Positions 27,235 through 35,188 of a stretch of DNA of 64,000 nucleotides are shown here, piece after piece. Positions within the stretch are counted from its first letter, which is position 1; each line of letters begins with the position of its first letter. The notes under the pieces were generated by a model, which saw only the letters and a list, made by a program, of their open reading frames with translations, had not been told where the DNA came from and did not search any database. The stretch is taken from the NCBI GenBank assembly GCA_964501365.1, contig CAZCST010000017.1, positions 33,592 through 97,591 on the forward strand, read 5' to 3'. The stretch comes from CAZAMB01 sp964501365 (lineage in GTDB: Bacteria; Planctomycetota; Phycisphaerae; UBA1845). The position numbers were made by a program, and so were the translations under genes.

Positions 27235-27291
27235 CCACGGGTTCCGCTACGCTCCACCCGTGGCTACACACCTTCGCCCCGTTGGGGCGAA
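27235..27291 (-). repeat. REP-like palindromic unit, right copy (inverted)
   Basis: CCACGGGT/ACCCGTGG (27235-27242 and 27256-27263) encloses TCCGCTACGCTCC. Next come CTACACACCT and a CCCCGTTGGGG hairpin. The outer bases are the inverted complement of the unit at 26979-27041. Confidence 0.75.
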
Positions 27292-27725
27292 TCCGCTGGG
27301 CACGCCAGTTTCAAATCAGATTTCGTGCCGCATTCGGGGCATATGCCGGACAGATTTCCAGTCAGATCATAGTCGCACTTGGCGCATCGCCCAGTTCGCA
27401 AACGCTTCGCGCTGCGGCTTGTTCCAACTGCAGCAGAGATGGCAACTACTCCCGGAATCCACAAGGGAATGAGAATACGTCCGCCTGCGATTTCGAACGA
27501 GGGGAGCCATCGCGTTTCGGGGGGGCGAAGACGCATCCAGAACCATCCTCCCGCCGGGATGCTCGGTCCTGCAACGGCTATCCCGAAACATCCTCCGGAT
27601 AGAGCTATCATGGCATTTGTACCCCAATATCCAAATTGCCAATGGCGCGTGCCGACAAAGGACGCAAATGACAAGATTGCAATGAGCAAATACGAGATGG
27701 GTTTCTTAAATCGCGCCCGCTTCAC
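27264..27725 (-). CDS. Small membrane protein with C-terminal zinc ribbon (paralogue 2)
   Basis: Starting at GTG 27725, whose GTGA overlaps the stop of the upstream paralogue by four bases, the product has 153 residues; an in-frame ATG at 27740 is the alternative. It has an N-terminal helix (KKPISYLLIAILSFASFVG), one or two more hydrophobic segments, and near the end GRCAKCDYDLTGNLSGICPECGT, a two-CxxC zinc ribbon of a kind recurrent in planctomycete proteins. About 16 residues follow the ribbon, and the last codons run into the right REP unit (27235-27291), suggesting that the REP supplied the stop. Function unknown. Confidence 0.6.
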   Translation of the reverse strand: MKRARFKKPISYLLIAILSFASFVGTRHWQFGYWGTNAMIALSGGCFGIAVAGPSIPAGGWFWMRLRPPETRWLPSFEIAGGRILIPLWIPGVVAISAAVGTSRSAKRLRTGRCAKCDYDLTGNLSGICPECGTKSDLKLACPADSPQRGEGV

Positions 27726-28270
27726 GTTTGCGTTCCGCATTCGGGGCAGACGCCGGTCGTGTTGCCCGCGAGATTGTAGCCGCATTTGAGGCATAGGCCG
27801 CGACGCATTCGGGATTTCTTTCGACGGGCCGGATATCGAATCAACCACAAGCTTGGCCAGATAGAAAAAATCATAGCCCAAGGAAGGAGTGGCGTGTCAA
27901 TTTGCAGTTCGTAGATAAAGATGTGAAATGGTTTTCCAAGGCTTGTACCGTAGTAACCACAAGGTTGCTTGACCAAGGCCTTGAAACTTCCAAGTTCGAA
28001 CTTTCCTAAGTCCGATGGATTCGCAGGTGCATCGTTCGGAATTGGATCTCTTGCCTTCTGAACCGTTGCTTCAAGGTAACCAGAACGCAGCTTAACTCGT
28101 TGGACGTAAAACCAGTCAGCCTCGGTGGGAATCGGACGGTATGTAAAGTATGGCCGCTTGTAACTGAAGATCCACGCAACAAGGAAGCAGCTTGCAATGA
28201 GAAATGAGCTGACTATGAGAATCCTTCGAAGGACTGAAAAGATTCCGAGCCTGCGCATGGCCTCTATCAC
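27722..28270 (-). CDS. Small membrane protein with C-terminal zinc ribbon (paralogue 1)
   Basis: The 182-residue protein has an N-terminal membrane helix (about residues 16-36, ILIVSSFLIASCFLVAWIFS), an extracytoplasmic beta-rich part (about 40-125), a second hydrophobic segment (LLPWAMIFSIWPSLWLI), and a cytoplasmic tail with LCLKCGYNLAGNTTGVCPECGTQT, four Cys in two CxxC pairs. The topology of two helices and a terminal zinc ribbon is common in this lineage but has no known function. It precedes paralogue 2 with a four-base overlap and lies downstream of lepA on the same strand. Confidence 0.72.
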   Translation of the reverse strand: MIEAMRRLGIFSVLRRILIVSSFLIASCFLVAWIFSYKRPYFTYRPIPTEADWFYVQRVKLRSGYLEATVQKARDPIPNDAPANPSDLGKFELGSFKALVKQPCGYYGTSLGKPFHIFIYELQIDTPLLPWAMIFSIWPSLWLIRYPARRKKSRMRRGLCLKCGYNLAGNTTGVCPECGTQT

Positions 28271-28300
28271 ATAATCACATCACTACATCGCCATATCCGC

Positions 28301-28316
28301 GCGAACTCAAGTTCGC
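28301..28316. repeat. Small palindrome GCGAACT-CA-AGTTCGC
   Basis: A perfect 7-bp inverted repeat lies seven bases after the lepA stop codon. The same core with GGCTCG beside it occurs at 30778-30793 and, with loop GGTA, at 35673-35688. It lacks a T-tract, so a REP-like repeat is more likely than a terminator. Confidence 0.6.
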
Positions 28317-28322
28317 GGCTCG

Positions 28323-30122
28323 CTAGTCCTCCGGGTCGAGGATTGCGAGGAAGGCTTCCTGGGGGATGGCGACGTTGCCGACGGTGCGCATGCGCTTCTT
28401 GCCTTCCTTCTGTTTCTCCAGCAGCTTGCGCTTGCGGGTGATGTCGCCGCCGTAGCACTTGGCGGTCACGTCCTTGCGGAAAGCCTTGATGGTCTCGCGG
28501 GCGATGACCTTGTTGCCGATCGCCGCCTGGAGCGGAATCTCGAACTGGTGGCGATCGATCTCTTTCTTGAGCCGCTCGATCAGCCGCCGCCCGCGATAGG
28601 CGGCCTTGTCGCGGTGTACGACGACCGACAAGGCATCGACCGGCGTGCCGTTGACGAGGATGTCCATCTTGACCATGTCGCCGGCTTCAAATCCTCTGAG
28701 GTGATAGTCGGCCGTGCCGTAGCCTTTAGTGCAGCTTTTCAGCTTGTCGTAGAAGTCGTAGATGATTTCGCATAGCGGCAGATCGTAGGTCATCATCACG
28801 CGCGTTGCGGATAGGTACTCCGTGCGGACCTGGCGGCCGCGACGCTCCATAGCCAATTGCATGACCACGCCAACGCAGTCCGAGGGAATGATGAGCTGGG
28901 CGGAGACGAACGGCTCGCGGATTTCCTCGATCGTGCTCATGTCCGGCAATTCACTGGGCGATTCGATCTTCTGGACGGTCCCATCCTTGAGCAGAATTTC
29001 GTAGGTCACCGTCGGGGCGGTCTGGACGACGGCCACGTTGCCTTCGCGCTCCAGCCGCTCCTGAATGATCCGCATGTGCAGCAGACCCAAAAATCCGCAG
29101 CGGAAGCCGATGCCCAGCGCATCAGAGCCCACAGTTGCATAGGTGTACGAGCTGTCGTTGAGCCAGAGCGCCTCCATGGCCTCGCGGAGCTGGTCGGTGG
29201 TGGTTCCCATGCCGGGGTAGAAATCGCAGTAGACCATCTGCTGCGGGGCCTTGTAGCCCGGCAGACGCTTATCGGTCGGGTCGAGCGTGTGGGTGATGGT
29301 GTCGCCGATGCTCACGTCGGCCAGCGTCTTGATGCCCGACACGAAGTAGCCGACCTCGCCGGCGCTGAGCGATTCGACGGGCGTGGGCTTGGGCATGTAC
29401 TTGCCGACCTCGGCCACCAGGAACGAGCGGCCCATGGCCATCAGGTCGATCTTTTCGCCGCGCTTGAACGACCCTTCGAATACGCGCGTGTGGCAGATCA
29501 CTCCGCGATGCACGTCCGGCTTGGCGTCGTAGATCAGCGCTTGCAGCTTCCCGCTTCGATCACCCTTTGGCGCTGGTATGCGCTCGATGATCGCCCGGAA
29601 AAGTTCGTCCATGCCCACGCCGGTTTTTCCGCTGGTGAAGATGGCCTTGGATGCGTCGAGACCCAAAATATGTTCGGCCTCCAGGGCGACGTCCTCCGGC
29701 TGTGCCGAGGGAAGATCGATCTTGTTGACCACGAGGATCATTTCCAGATCGTTTTCCATGGCCATGAAGGCGTTGGCGACGGTCTGGGCCTGCACGCCCT
29801 GCGACGCATCGACCAGCACGAGCACGCCCTCGCAGGCAGCGAGCGCCCGCGAGACTTCGTAATGGAAGTCCACGTGGCCGGGCGTGTCGATGAGGTTGAG
29901 CATGTAGGTTTTGCCGTCGAGCTTGTAGTTGACGCTGGCACGGTTGGCCTTGATGGTGATGCCCATCTCGCGCTCGAGTTCCATGTCGTCGAGCATCTGC
30001 TCGCGCAGGTCGCGCTTGGCGACGGCCCCGGTGTATTCCAGGATTCGGTCTGCGAGCGTGCTCTTGCCGTGGTCGATATGCGCCACGATGCTGAAATTGC
30101 GAATGAGACTTTGATCCGACAT
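28323..30122 (-). CDS. lepA: Elongation factor 4 (LepA)
   Basis: LepA is a ribosome-bound GTPase acting on stalled or initiating ribosomes. The 599-residue chain has the expected length. GTPase motifs are AHIDHGKST (about residues 14-22), the switch II DTPGH (about 78) and NKID (about 133). The family-specific C-terminus is complete, with GYGTADYHLRGFEAGDMVKMDILVNG near 465 and CYGGDITRKRKLLEKQKEGKKRMR near 555. lepB, its usual downstream partner in enterobacteria, is not here. Confidence 0.97.
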   Translation of the reverse strand: MSDQSLIRNFSIVAHIDHGKSTLADRILEYTGAVAKRDLREQMLDDMELEREMGITIKANRASVNYKLDGKTYMLNLIDTPGHVDFHYEVSRALAACEGVLVLVDASQGVQAQTVANAFMAMENDLEMILVVNKIDLPSAQPEDVALEAEHILGLDASKAIFTSGKTGVGMDELFRAIIERIPAPKGDRSGKLQALIYDAKPDVHRGVICHTRVFEGSFKRGEKIDLMAMGRSFLVAEVGKYMPKPTPVESLSAGEVGYFVSGIKTLADVSIGDTITHTLDPTDKRLPGYKAPQQMVYCDFYPGMGTTTDQLREAMEALWLNDSSYTYATVGSDALGIGFRCGFLGLLHMRIIQERLEREGNVAVVQTAPTVTYEILLKDGTVQKIESPSELPDMSTIEEIREPFVSAQLIIPSDCVGVVMQLAMERRGRQVRTEYLSATRVMMTYDLPLCEIIYDFYDKLKSCTKGYGTADYHLRGFEAGDMVKMDILVNGTPVDALSVVVHRDKAAYRGRRLIERLKKEIDRHQFEIPLQAAIGNKVIARETIKAFRKDVTAKCYGGDITRKRKLLEKQKEGKKRMRTVGNVAIPQEAFLAILDPED

Positions 30123-30219
30123 AACGAATTCCCTCTCCCTTTGGGAGAGAGCAAGGTGAGGGCTTCACCTCTGAATCCACACCGAAAGCGACGGCCTTTA
30201 CCGTCTCTACCGTCCAATT

Positions 30220-30270
30220 ACCAAGCCCCGCATTGTAGATTGTCGGTTTGCGATTGTCGATTTTCGCTTG
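30220..30270. repeat. Dispersed direct repeat, copy 1
   Basis: ACCAAGCCCCGCATTGTAGA, then a TCGGTTTGCGATTGTCGATTTT run, recurs in the same orientation at 30839-30886 with few changes. It belongs to the same word family as the tract at 7444 and as the insert in the ubiD-family gene. Confidence 0.75.
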
Positions 30271-30303
30271 GAATGCCTGTCGGGAATCCGATAGAATAGG
30301 AGC

Positions 30304-30513
30304 ATGAGCGAGATCGTGTTCGTAGTGGAACAAGACCCCGATGGGGGTTACACAGCCAAGGCGCTCGGCGAAAGCATCTTCACGCAGGCCGACGATATGC
30401 CATCGCTGCGTGAGATGGTGCGCGATGCCGTTCGGTGCCATTTTCCTGATGCGAACAAGCGCCCCAAGATGATCCGGCTTCACTATGTCTCCGATGACGT
30501 GATTGCTGCATGA
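30304..30513 (+). CDS. hicB: HicB-like antitoxin
   Basis: The 69-residue protein matches the short HicB fold of type II toxin-antitoxin pairs: it opens with IVFVVEQDPDGGYTAKALGE (HicB family EEDxEGGYxAxxPxL) and continues with MPSLREMVRDAVRCHF. No separate DNA-binding domain is present, as in other short HicB proteins. Its stop overlaps the start of the adjacent HicA frame by four bases (ATGA), so the two were co-translated. Regulation is probably by the complex binding its own promoter (family knowledge). Confidence 0.8.
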   Translation: MSEIVFVVEQDPDGGYTAKALGESIFTQADDMPSLREMVRDAVRCHFPDANKRPKMIRLHYVSDDVIAA

Positions 30514-30752
30514 AGCTGCCGCGTGACCTATCCGGCTAGGAGTTCGCCGCCGCCTTGTCGCGACTGGGGTACGAAATCAATCATCAGACAGGCAGTCACA
30601 TCCGCTTGACTACGAAGCGTAATGGGGAACATCATATCACCGTGCCGAATCACCCGGCGATCAAAGTCGGTACTCTGTCCGCGATCTTCCGATCCCTTGC
30701 TGACCATCACAAGTTGGAGCGAGACGAACTGATGATGTTGCTTTTCGTTTAG
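30510..30752 (+). pseudogene. hicA: HicA-like mRNA interferase with an in-frame TAG at codon 10
   Basis: Reading from ATG 30510 gives MKLPRDLSG, then a TAG stop (30537-30539), then EFAAALSRLGYEINHQTGSH in the same frame and on to IFRSLADHHKLERDELMMLLFV. The residues on both sides match HicA (MKLPRDLSGEELVKAL...GYxxxRQxGSHxRL), including the catalytic His in TGSHIRL. The stop therefore interrupts an otherwise intact toxin, with no frameshift. A TTG at 30555 could restart a shorter protein lacking the first helix. Confidence 0.8.
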
Positions 30753-30777
30753 AACCTATCCCAAAACCGTGCGAGCC

Positions 30778-30793
30778 GCGAACTTCAGTTCGC
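30778..30793. repeat. Small palindrome GCGAACT-TC-AGTTCGC
   Basis: Second copy of the palindrome at 28301-28316, with CGAGCC on its left side. It is followed by an ACCCG...CGGGT hairpin (30811-30832). Both lie between hicA and the peptidase gene. Confidence 0.6.
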
Positions 30794-30838
30794 TCGACCC
30801 ACAATGAATCACCCGTCGCTTGCGCTCCGGGTTCGGAT

Positions 30839-30886
30839 ACCAAGCCCCGCATTGTAGATGGCAGGCTTGCGATTGTCGATTTTACC
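30839..30886. repeat. Dispersed direct repeat, copy 2
   Basis: Same orientation and nearly the same bases as 30220-30270 (ACCAAGCCCCGCATTGTAGA followed by a TTGCGATTGTCGATTTT run). It reaches into the last codons of the peptidase gene, so the repeat supplies that gene's stop region. The two copies bracket hicBA. Confidence 0.75.
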
Positions 30887-32117
30887 GTTTGGGGAGATTG
30901 GTGCTTTGACGGAGCAATGTGGCCCATTGTTTTTCCAGCCGAATGATCTGCTTGCGGAGATTCTCGTCCTGGCCGGTGTAGCGGCGGGAGGAGCGGGCCA
31001 GCGCAACAAACCATTGGACCACACCGGAAAGGTCATTGAGGTCGACGTACTCCGGACCCAGCTTTTTGCGTTTGGCGTCCACGTTGTGGTAATTGCCCAA
31101 GGCCACGCACAGGCCTGTCGCTTCGTAGCCGAGCGTGCAATAGGCAGACGATTCGCACGTGCCGCCGTCCATGAGCTTACGCTGGAATTTGAAGGATTTT
31201 TCCTTCGCGGCGAGGTCCTTTGCAACCACGTGACAATGTGCGGTCACGGCATGGGTGAAGGTGCTGGCCTTATCGCCCACGCGAAGGATGGGGCCGTCGC
31301 CGATTTTGGCGAAGGGGCGCTCGGAACTGGTCTCCATGGCGACCACGAAGCATTTGCGAGGAATGGTTCCGGCCCGGGCGGCGGCGATGGCTCCGATAAA
31401 GCCGACTTCCTCCGCTCGCGTGAACAGGAAATAGGCATCACAAGGCTTGCCCGCGCGAACCAGCTCGTCGATTGCGCAGAGCATTGCGGCCGCACCGGCG
31501 AGGTCGTCGCAGCCGCGCGCAAAAATTCTTGAACCTCGAATGACAGGATCGGGGAAGTCCCACATTCCAATCGTGCCGGACGGGATCCCTTCGCGCACTT
31601 CGATGATGGCGGTATCGACTCGTTCGACTCCTTCGCGCTTTTTGGTTTTGATCGATTTGATGCGTCCTTTGACCCAACGAATAGATTTCTTCTTGTTGCC
31701 TTGCTGCCTCGTTGCCTGGTTGCCTTCACACGCAAACCGCACTTGCGCTCCGACAAAATACTCCTTGGGCACCCCTCCGCGCCAGAAGGCGCGAACGTGC
31801 GTAGAGTCGATCATGCGATCGACGACGAAGCCGGGATGGTCGAGGTGGGCGGTAATGCAAACCGGCCGGGCTACCTTGGCCGAACCGATGCGTACCCGCA
31901 CCAGCAAGTTTCCGACCTGATCGCGTGAGGCCGACACCCCTTTGCGGGCGGAACAGAACTGCTCGAGGTATCCAAGAACCATTTGCTCGGCGAATGGGGC
32001 AGTTGGGATAGAAAGTACTTCCCGCAGAATCGACAGCTGCGATGGCGGCCAGCCCGGCGCACTGGCCCGGAGAATTCTCTCGCCTGGCACTTTTGTTTTT
32101 CTGGTATGTCTGCTCAT
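30882..32117 (-). CDS. M42-type (M20/M28-clan) zinc aminopeptidase-like protein
   Basis: The 411-residue protein has the dinuclear zinc motifs of M42 glutamyl/deblocking aminopeptidases: AHLDHPGF (about residue 90), GCDDLAGAAAML (about 203) with the bridging Asp, RAEEVGFIGAIAA (about 230) with the catalytic Glu pair, and ALGNYHNVD (about 345). Residues 133-144 (NQATRQQGNKKK) are encoded by a TTGCCT-type tandem that looks like repeat DNA, and the following residues are strongly basic. This lies in the loop before the lid domain, where lengths vary. The last codons lie in a dispersed repeat. It is probably a cytosolic peptidase. Confidence 0.8.
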   Translation of the reverse strand: MSRHTRKTKVPGERILRASAPGWPPSQLSILREVLSIPTAPFAEQMVLGYLEQFCSARKGVSASRDQVGNLLVRVRIGSAKVARPVCITAHLDHPGFVVDRMIDSTHVRAFWRGGVPKEYFVGAQVRFACEGNQATRQQGNKKKSIRWVKGRIKSIKTKKREGVERVDTAIIEVREGIPSGTIGMWDFPDPVIRGSRIFARGCDDLAGAAAMLCAIDELVRAGKPCDAYFLFTRAEEVGFIGAIAAARAGTIPRKCFVVAMETSSERPFAKIGDGPILRVGDKASTFTHAVTAHCHVVAKDLAAKEKSFKFQRKLMDGGTCESSAYCTLGYEATGLCVALGNYHNVDAKRKKLGPEYVDLNDLSGVVQWFVALARSSRRYTGQDENLRKQIIRLEKQWATLLRQSTNLPKR

Positions 32118-32273
32118 TGCTCTGAAACCTCACCAACAGGGTAACACCCTCATCGAGTTCAGCCAAAACCGTCACATGCAGACCAAAATTTCTGGAAATG
32201 AGTCTGTTGTTAAATCCGTGAAATGTGTTTTAAGGATCGGCCACGCCGTGACTTGTGTTATCAACAAAATAAC

Positions 32274-32326
32274 ATACAATATGTAGTGGTTTTTTCGTTG
32301 ACAGCCGATATTTTAGGGGTAGTCTA
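32274..32326 (+). promoter_or_regulatory. Candidate NrdR box and promoter for the ribonucleotide reductase
   Basis: ATACAATATGTAGTGG (32274-32289) contains CAATATGTAG, one mismatch from the NrdR core CWATATATWG. Just downstream is TTGACA (32298-32303) followed after 16-17 bases by TAGTCT/AGTCTA. The layout suggests NrdR repression of this promoter. The second box normally found about 31 bp away is only weakly represented (CGATATTTTA near 32306). The rest of the 401-bp gap up to 32518 shows no recognised cobalamin riboswitch. Confidence 0.45.
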
Positions 32327-32518
32327 ACGAAATCGGCATCAACGCATTTGAAATGGGTCCGGTAATGGCGACTGGCTTCACATGCAATGCGGAAATGGCC
32401 CAGATTTGGGTGGTTGGCATCCCCCGGATGCGTAGTCCGCATCCAATTGTCTGCGAATAATTAGAGTGCTTAGGGTTTTATCCGGCGTTTTTGACGCCGG
32501 TGGAGGCGTGTCGTTGTC

Positions 32519-35119
32519 ATGGCGGAATTAATGGTGAAGGATCGCGGCTTGAACATTTCCAACGAAACCAAGCAAACAACCCTCGCATCTGACCTGGGCT
32601 TTGCGGAGAACGCACTTCGGGTTCTTCAGGCTCGCTACCTGAAGAAGGACGAGGATGGCCGGCGAACGGAGACGCCGGAAGAGCTTTTTCGGCGGGTTGC
32701 TAAAGCGGTTGCCGAGGCCGAGAAGAACTACAGCTCCGATCCCCAGGTTCAGAGCGAGTGGGAGGAGAAATTCTACTCGCTCATGGTGTCGCGGCGGTAC
32801 ATGCCCAACAGCCCCACGCTGATGAATGCGGGGCGCGAGATGGGCATGCTAAGCGCGTGCTTCGTGCTGCCGGTCCGCGACAGCATCGGCGAGATTTTCG
32901 ACTCCATCAAGCACACGGCCCTGATCCAGAAGGCCGGCGGAGGAACCGGCTTCGCGTTTGACGAGCTTCGCCCCACCGGCGATTTCATCAACAGCAGCGG
33001 CGGCACAACGAGCGGACCGATTTCGTTCTGGCGGGCCTTCAGCGAAGCGACCAACGCGATCCAGCAAGGCGCGTTCCGGCGCGGGGCCAACATGGGCATG
33101 ATGTACATCCATCACCCGGATATTTTGAAGTTCCTGCACGCCAAGGAAGACCTTACGCAGTTCACGAACTACAACATCTCGGTCAAGGTGCCCGATGCGT
33201 GGATGGAAGCGTTTGAGCGCGAGCCGCATGCACCACATGTGGTAAGGAATCCGCGAACCGGACGCACGTATCTCCTGCCCAAGGCGCTGGTGATCTGGGA
33301 GTATGACATCAAGTCGCTGGTGGAAATCAAGGAAGGCCAGCCGCTGCCGCAGGGCGAATTCTACACCTGTGCGGATATCTGGAACATCATCATCAAAAAC
33401 GCGCACAAGACCGGCGAGCCGGGCGTTGTATTCATGGACCGCATCAATGAAGTGAACCCGACTCCGCACATTGGCCGGATGGAGGCAACGAATCCGTGCG
33501 GCGAGCAGCCGTTGTTGCCCTATGAGGCCTGCAACCTGGGCAGCATCAATCTCGCGGAATTTGTGATCGAGTCCCCCGTGCAGACGAACTCCAGAGGAGG
33601 AGCTTCGCGCTTGGGCGCCACGGTCGATTGGGACGGTCTGCGGGAGTGCGTACATGAGAGCACTCGATACCTGGACAACATCATTGACGTGAACAAGTAC
33701 CCGCTGAAGGAAATCACCGACATGTGCCACGCCAATCGCAAGATTGGTCTGGGAATCATGGGATTTGCCGATGCGCTCTACAAGCTTGGCGTCGCCTACA
33801 ACAGCGACGAGGGCGTGGAGTGGGGCGAGAAGTTCATGCAGTTCGTGGACGAAGAATCTCACAATTACAGCGAAAAACTGGCGAAAGAGCGCGGCTGCTT
33901 CCCGAACTGGAAGGGCAGCACCTACGACACGAAATTCAAGCGGCCCATGCGCAACGCCACGTGTACGACAGTGGCGCCCACCGGCACGATCAGCATTATT
34001 GCGGGCTGCTCAGGCGGCGTGGAGCCCATGTACAGCCTGGCCTTTTTCCGCAACGTGCTTCGCGGACAGGCGGAAGGCAAGATGCCCATGGTCGAGACGA
34101 ATCCGATTTTTGAAGAAGTGGCCAAGGCGGCCGGATTTTATAGCGAGGGTTTGATGGAGCGGATTGCCACGGAAGGCACCCTCGCTAATTGCGCGGAAGT
34201 TCCCGACGAAGTAAAGCGCGTGTTCGTTTGTGCGCATGATATTTCGCCGGAGTGGCACATGCAGATGCAGGCCGCCTTCCAGCGACATTGTGACGCCTCG
34301 ATCTCCAAGACCATCAACTTCCCGGAGAGTGCGGTCGTAGAAGACGTGGACAAGATCTATCGCATGGCCTACGGGCTGCGCTGCAAGGGAGTGACGGTCT
34401 ATCGCAACGGCTGCCGCAAGCATCAGCCAATGGCGCTCAAGAGCAGCGACAAGATTCACGAAGGGACGAAAGAAGCCGGGCCTGTGGCATACAAGCCTCT
34501 CGAACCGGCGACATTGCCGGAAATCACGAGCGGCATCCGCGTACGCCAGCTGACGCCCTTCGGCAACATGCACATCAACATCACGGTAGACCCCAAGACC
34601 GAGCGCGAGATGGAAGTGTTCGCTCAACTTGGAAAGGGCGGCGATCTGGCCAACAGCGATCTTGAAGCTATTTGTCGTATGATCAGTCTGTGGCTGCGTT
34701 CGGGCGGCGGCGTTGATCACGTCATCAATCAATTGGTTTCGATTGGCTCAAGTCTCCAAGTTTCAACCAAAGATGGAAAGATCATGAGTCTGGGCGATGG
34801 CCTGGCGCGCGGCCTGCAAAAATATGTGCGAGCCAAGAAAGATTTCGGTCTGCGCGGTCTACTAATGGGCGAGGTGGACATCGATGCCTTGCCGGCGAAT
34901 CCGACAGTCAAGACCAATGGCAATGGCCACGGAAACGGGAATGGCAATGGAAACGGCCACAAGACTCCCCGAACCCAAGCGGCCTTGCCGCCCGGACGGT
35001 ACGACGGAATGCAATGGCAGCAGACGCAGTTCAAGGTTCGTTGCCCAGACTGCCAGGGAGAGCTTCGGTTCACCGAAGGGTGCATGACTTGTGAAGCCTG
35101 CGGGTTTTCCAAGTGTTAA
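32519..35119 (+). CDS. nrdJ: Adenosylcobalamin-dependent (class II) ribonucleoside-diphosphate reductase
   Basis: NrdJ reduces ribonucleotides using a radical from coenzyme B12 and needs no oxygen. The 866-residue protein has PTLMNAGREMGMLSACFVLPV near residue 98 (substrate Cys), NPCGEQPLLPYEACNLGSIN near 328 (thiyl-radical Cys), and ATCTTVAPTGTISIIAGCSGG near 480. A TSCPD-like region follows (about 677-745), then a Gly/Asn/His-rich linker (about 800-815, GNGHGNGNGNGNGH), and a C-terminal zinc-ribbon-like tail with CPDC and CEACGFSKC that probably re-reduces the active site. No N-terminal ATP-cone is seen. It is a single gene. Confidence 0.95.
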   Translation: MAELMVKDRGLNISNETKQTTLASDLGFAENALRVLQARYLKKDEDGRRTETPEELFRRVAKAVAEAEKNYSSDPQVQSEWEEKFYSLMVSRRYMPNSPTLMNAGREMGMLSACFVLPVRDSIGEIFDSIKHTALIQKAGGGTGFAFDELRPTGDFINSSGGTTSGPISFWRAFSEATNAIQQGAFRRGANMGMMYIHHPDILKFLHAKEDLTQFTNYNISVKVPDAWMEAFEREPHAPHVVRNPRTGRTYLLPKALVIWEYDIKSLVEIKEGQPLPQGEFYTCADIWNIIIKNAHKTGEPGVVFMDRINEVNPTPHIGRMEATNPCGEQPLLPYEACNLGSINLAEFVIESPVQTNSRGGASRLGATVDWDGLRECVHESTRYLDNIIDVNKYPLKEITDMCHANRKIGLGIMGFADALYKLGVAYNSDEGVEWGEKFMQFVDEESHNYSEKLAKERGCFPNWKGSTYDTKFKRPMRNATCTTVAPTGTISIIAGCSGGVEPMYSLAFFRNVLRGQAEGKMPMVETNPIFEEVAKAAGFYSEGLMERIATEGTLANCAEVPDEVKRVFVCAHDISPEWHMQMQAAFQRHCDASISKTINFPESAVVEDVDKIYRMAYGLRCKGVTVYRNGCRKHQPMALKSSDKIHEGTKEAGPVAYKPLEPATLPEITSGIRVRQLTPFGNMHINITVDPKTEREMEVFAQLGKGGDLANSDLEAICRMISLWLRSGGGVDHVINQLVSIGSSLQVSTKDGKIMSLGDGLARGLQKYVRAKKDFGLRGLLMGEVDIDALPANPTVKTNGNGHGNGNGNGNGHKTPRTQAALPPGRYDGMQWQQTQFKVRCPDCQGELRFTEGCMTCEACGFSKC

Positions 35120-35154
35120 GTTGTGAAAAGTCCGGGAAAAAGTTGGCTCAGGGC

Positions 35155-35182
35155 GTGACTTTTAGCAAAAAATAGCTATAAT
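35155..35182 (+). promoter_or_regulatory. Sigma-70 promoter of the candidate RNA
   Basis: GTGACT (35155-35160), 16 bases, then a perfect TATAAT (35177-35182). It begins 36 bp after the nrdJ stop and points at the structured region that ends in a strong terminator. Confidence 0.55.
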
Positions 35183-35188
35183 AATTCC

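Noticed and set aside
16..30122. A large horizontally acquired island
   Set aside because: Housekeeping genes (aroA, glgB, lepA) run through the region and base composition shows no clear break; only small element scars are present.
32118..32518. A cobalamin riboswitch ahead of the B12-dependent reductase
   Set aside because: No B12-box (GCCACTG-like) or the characteristic long multi-stem aptamer was recognised.
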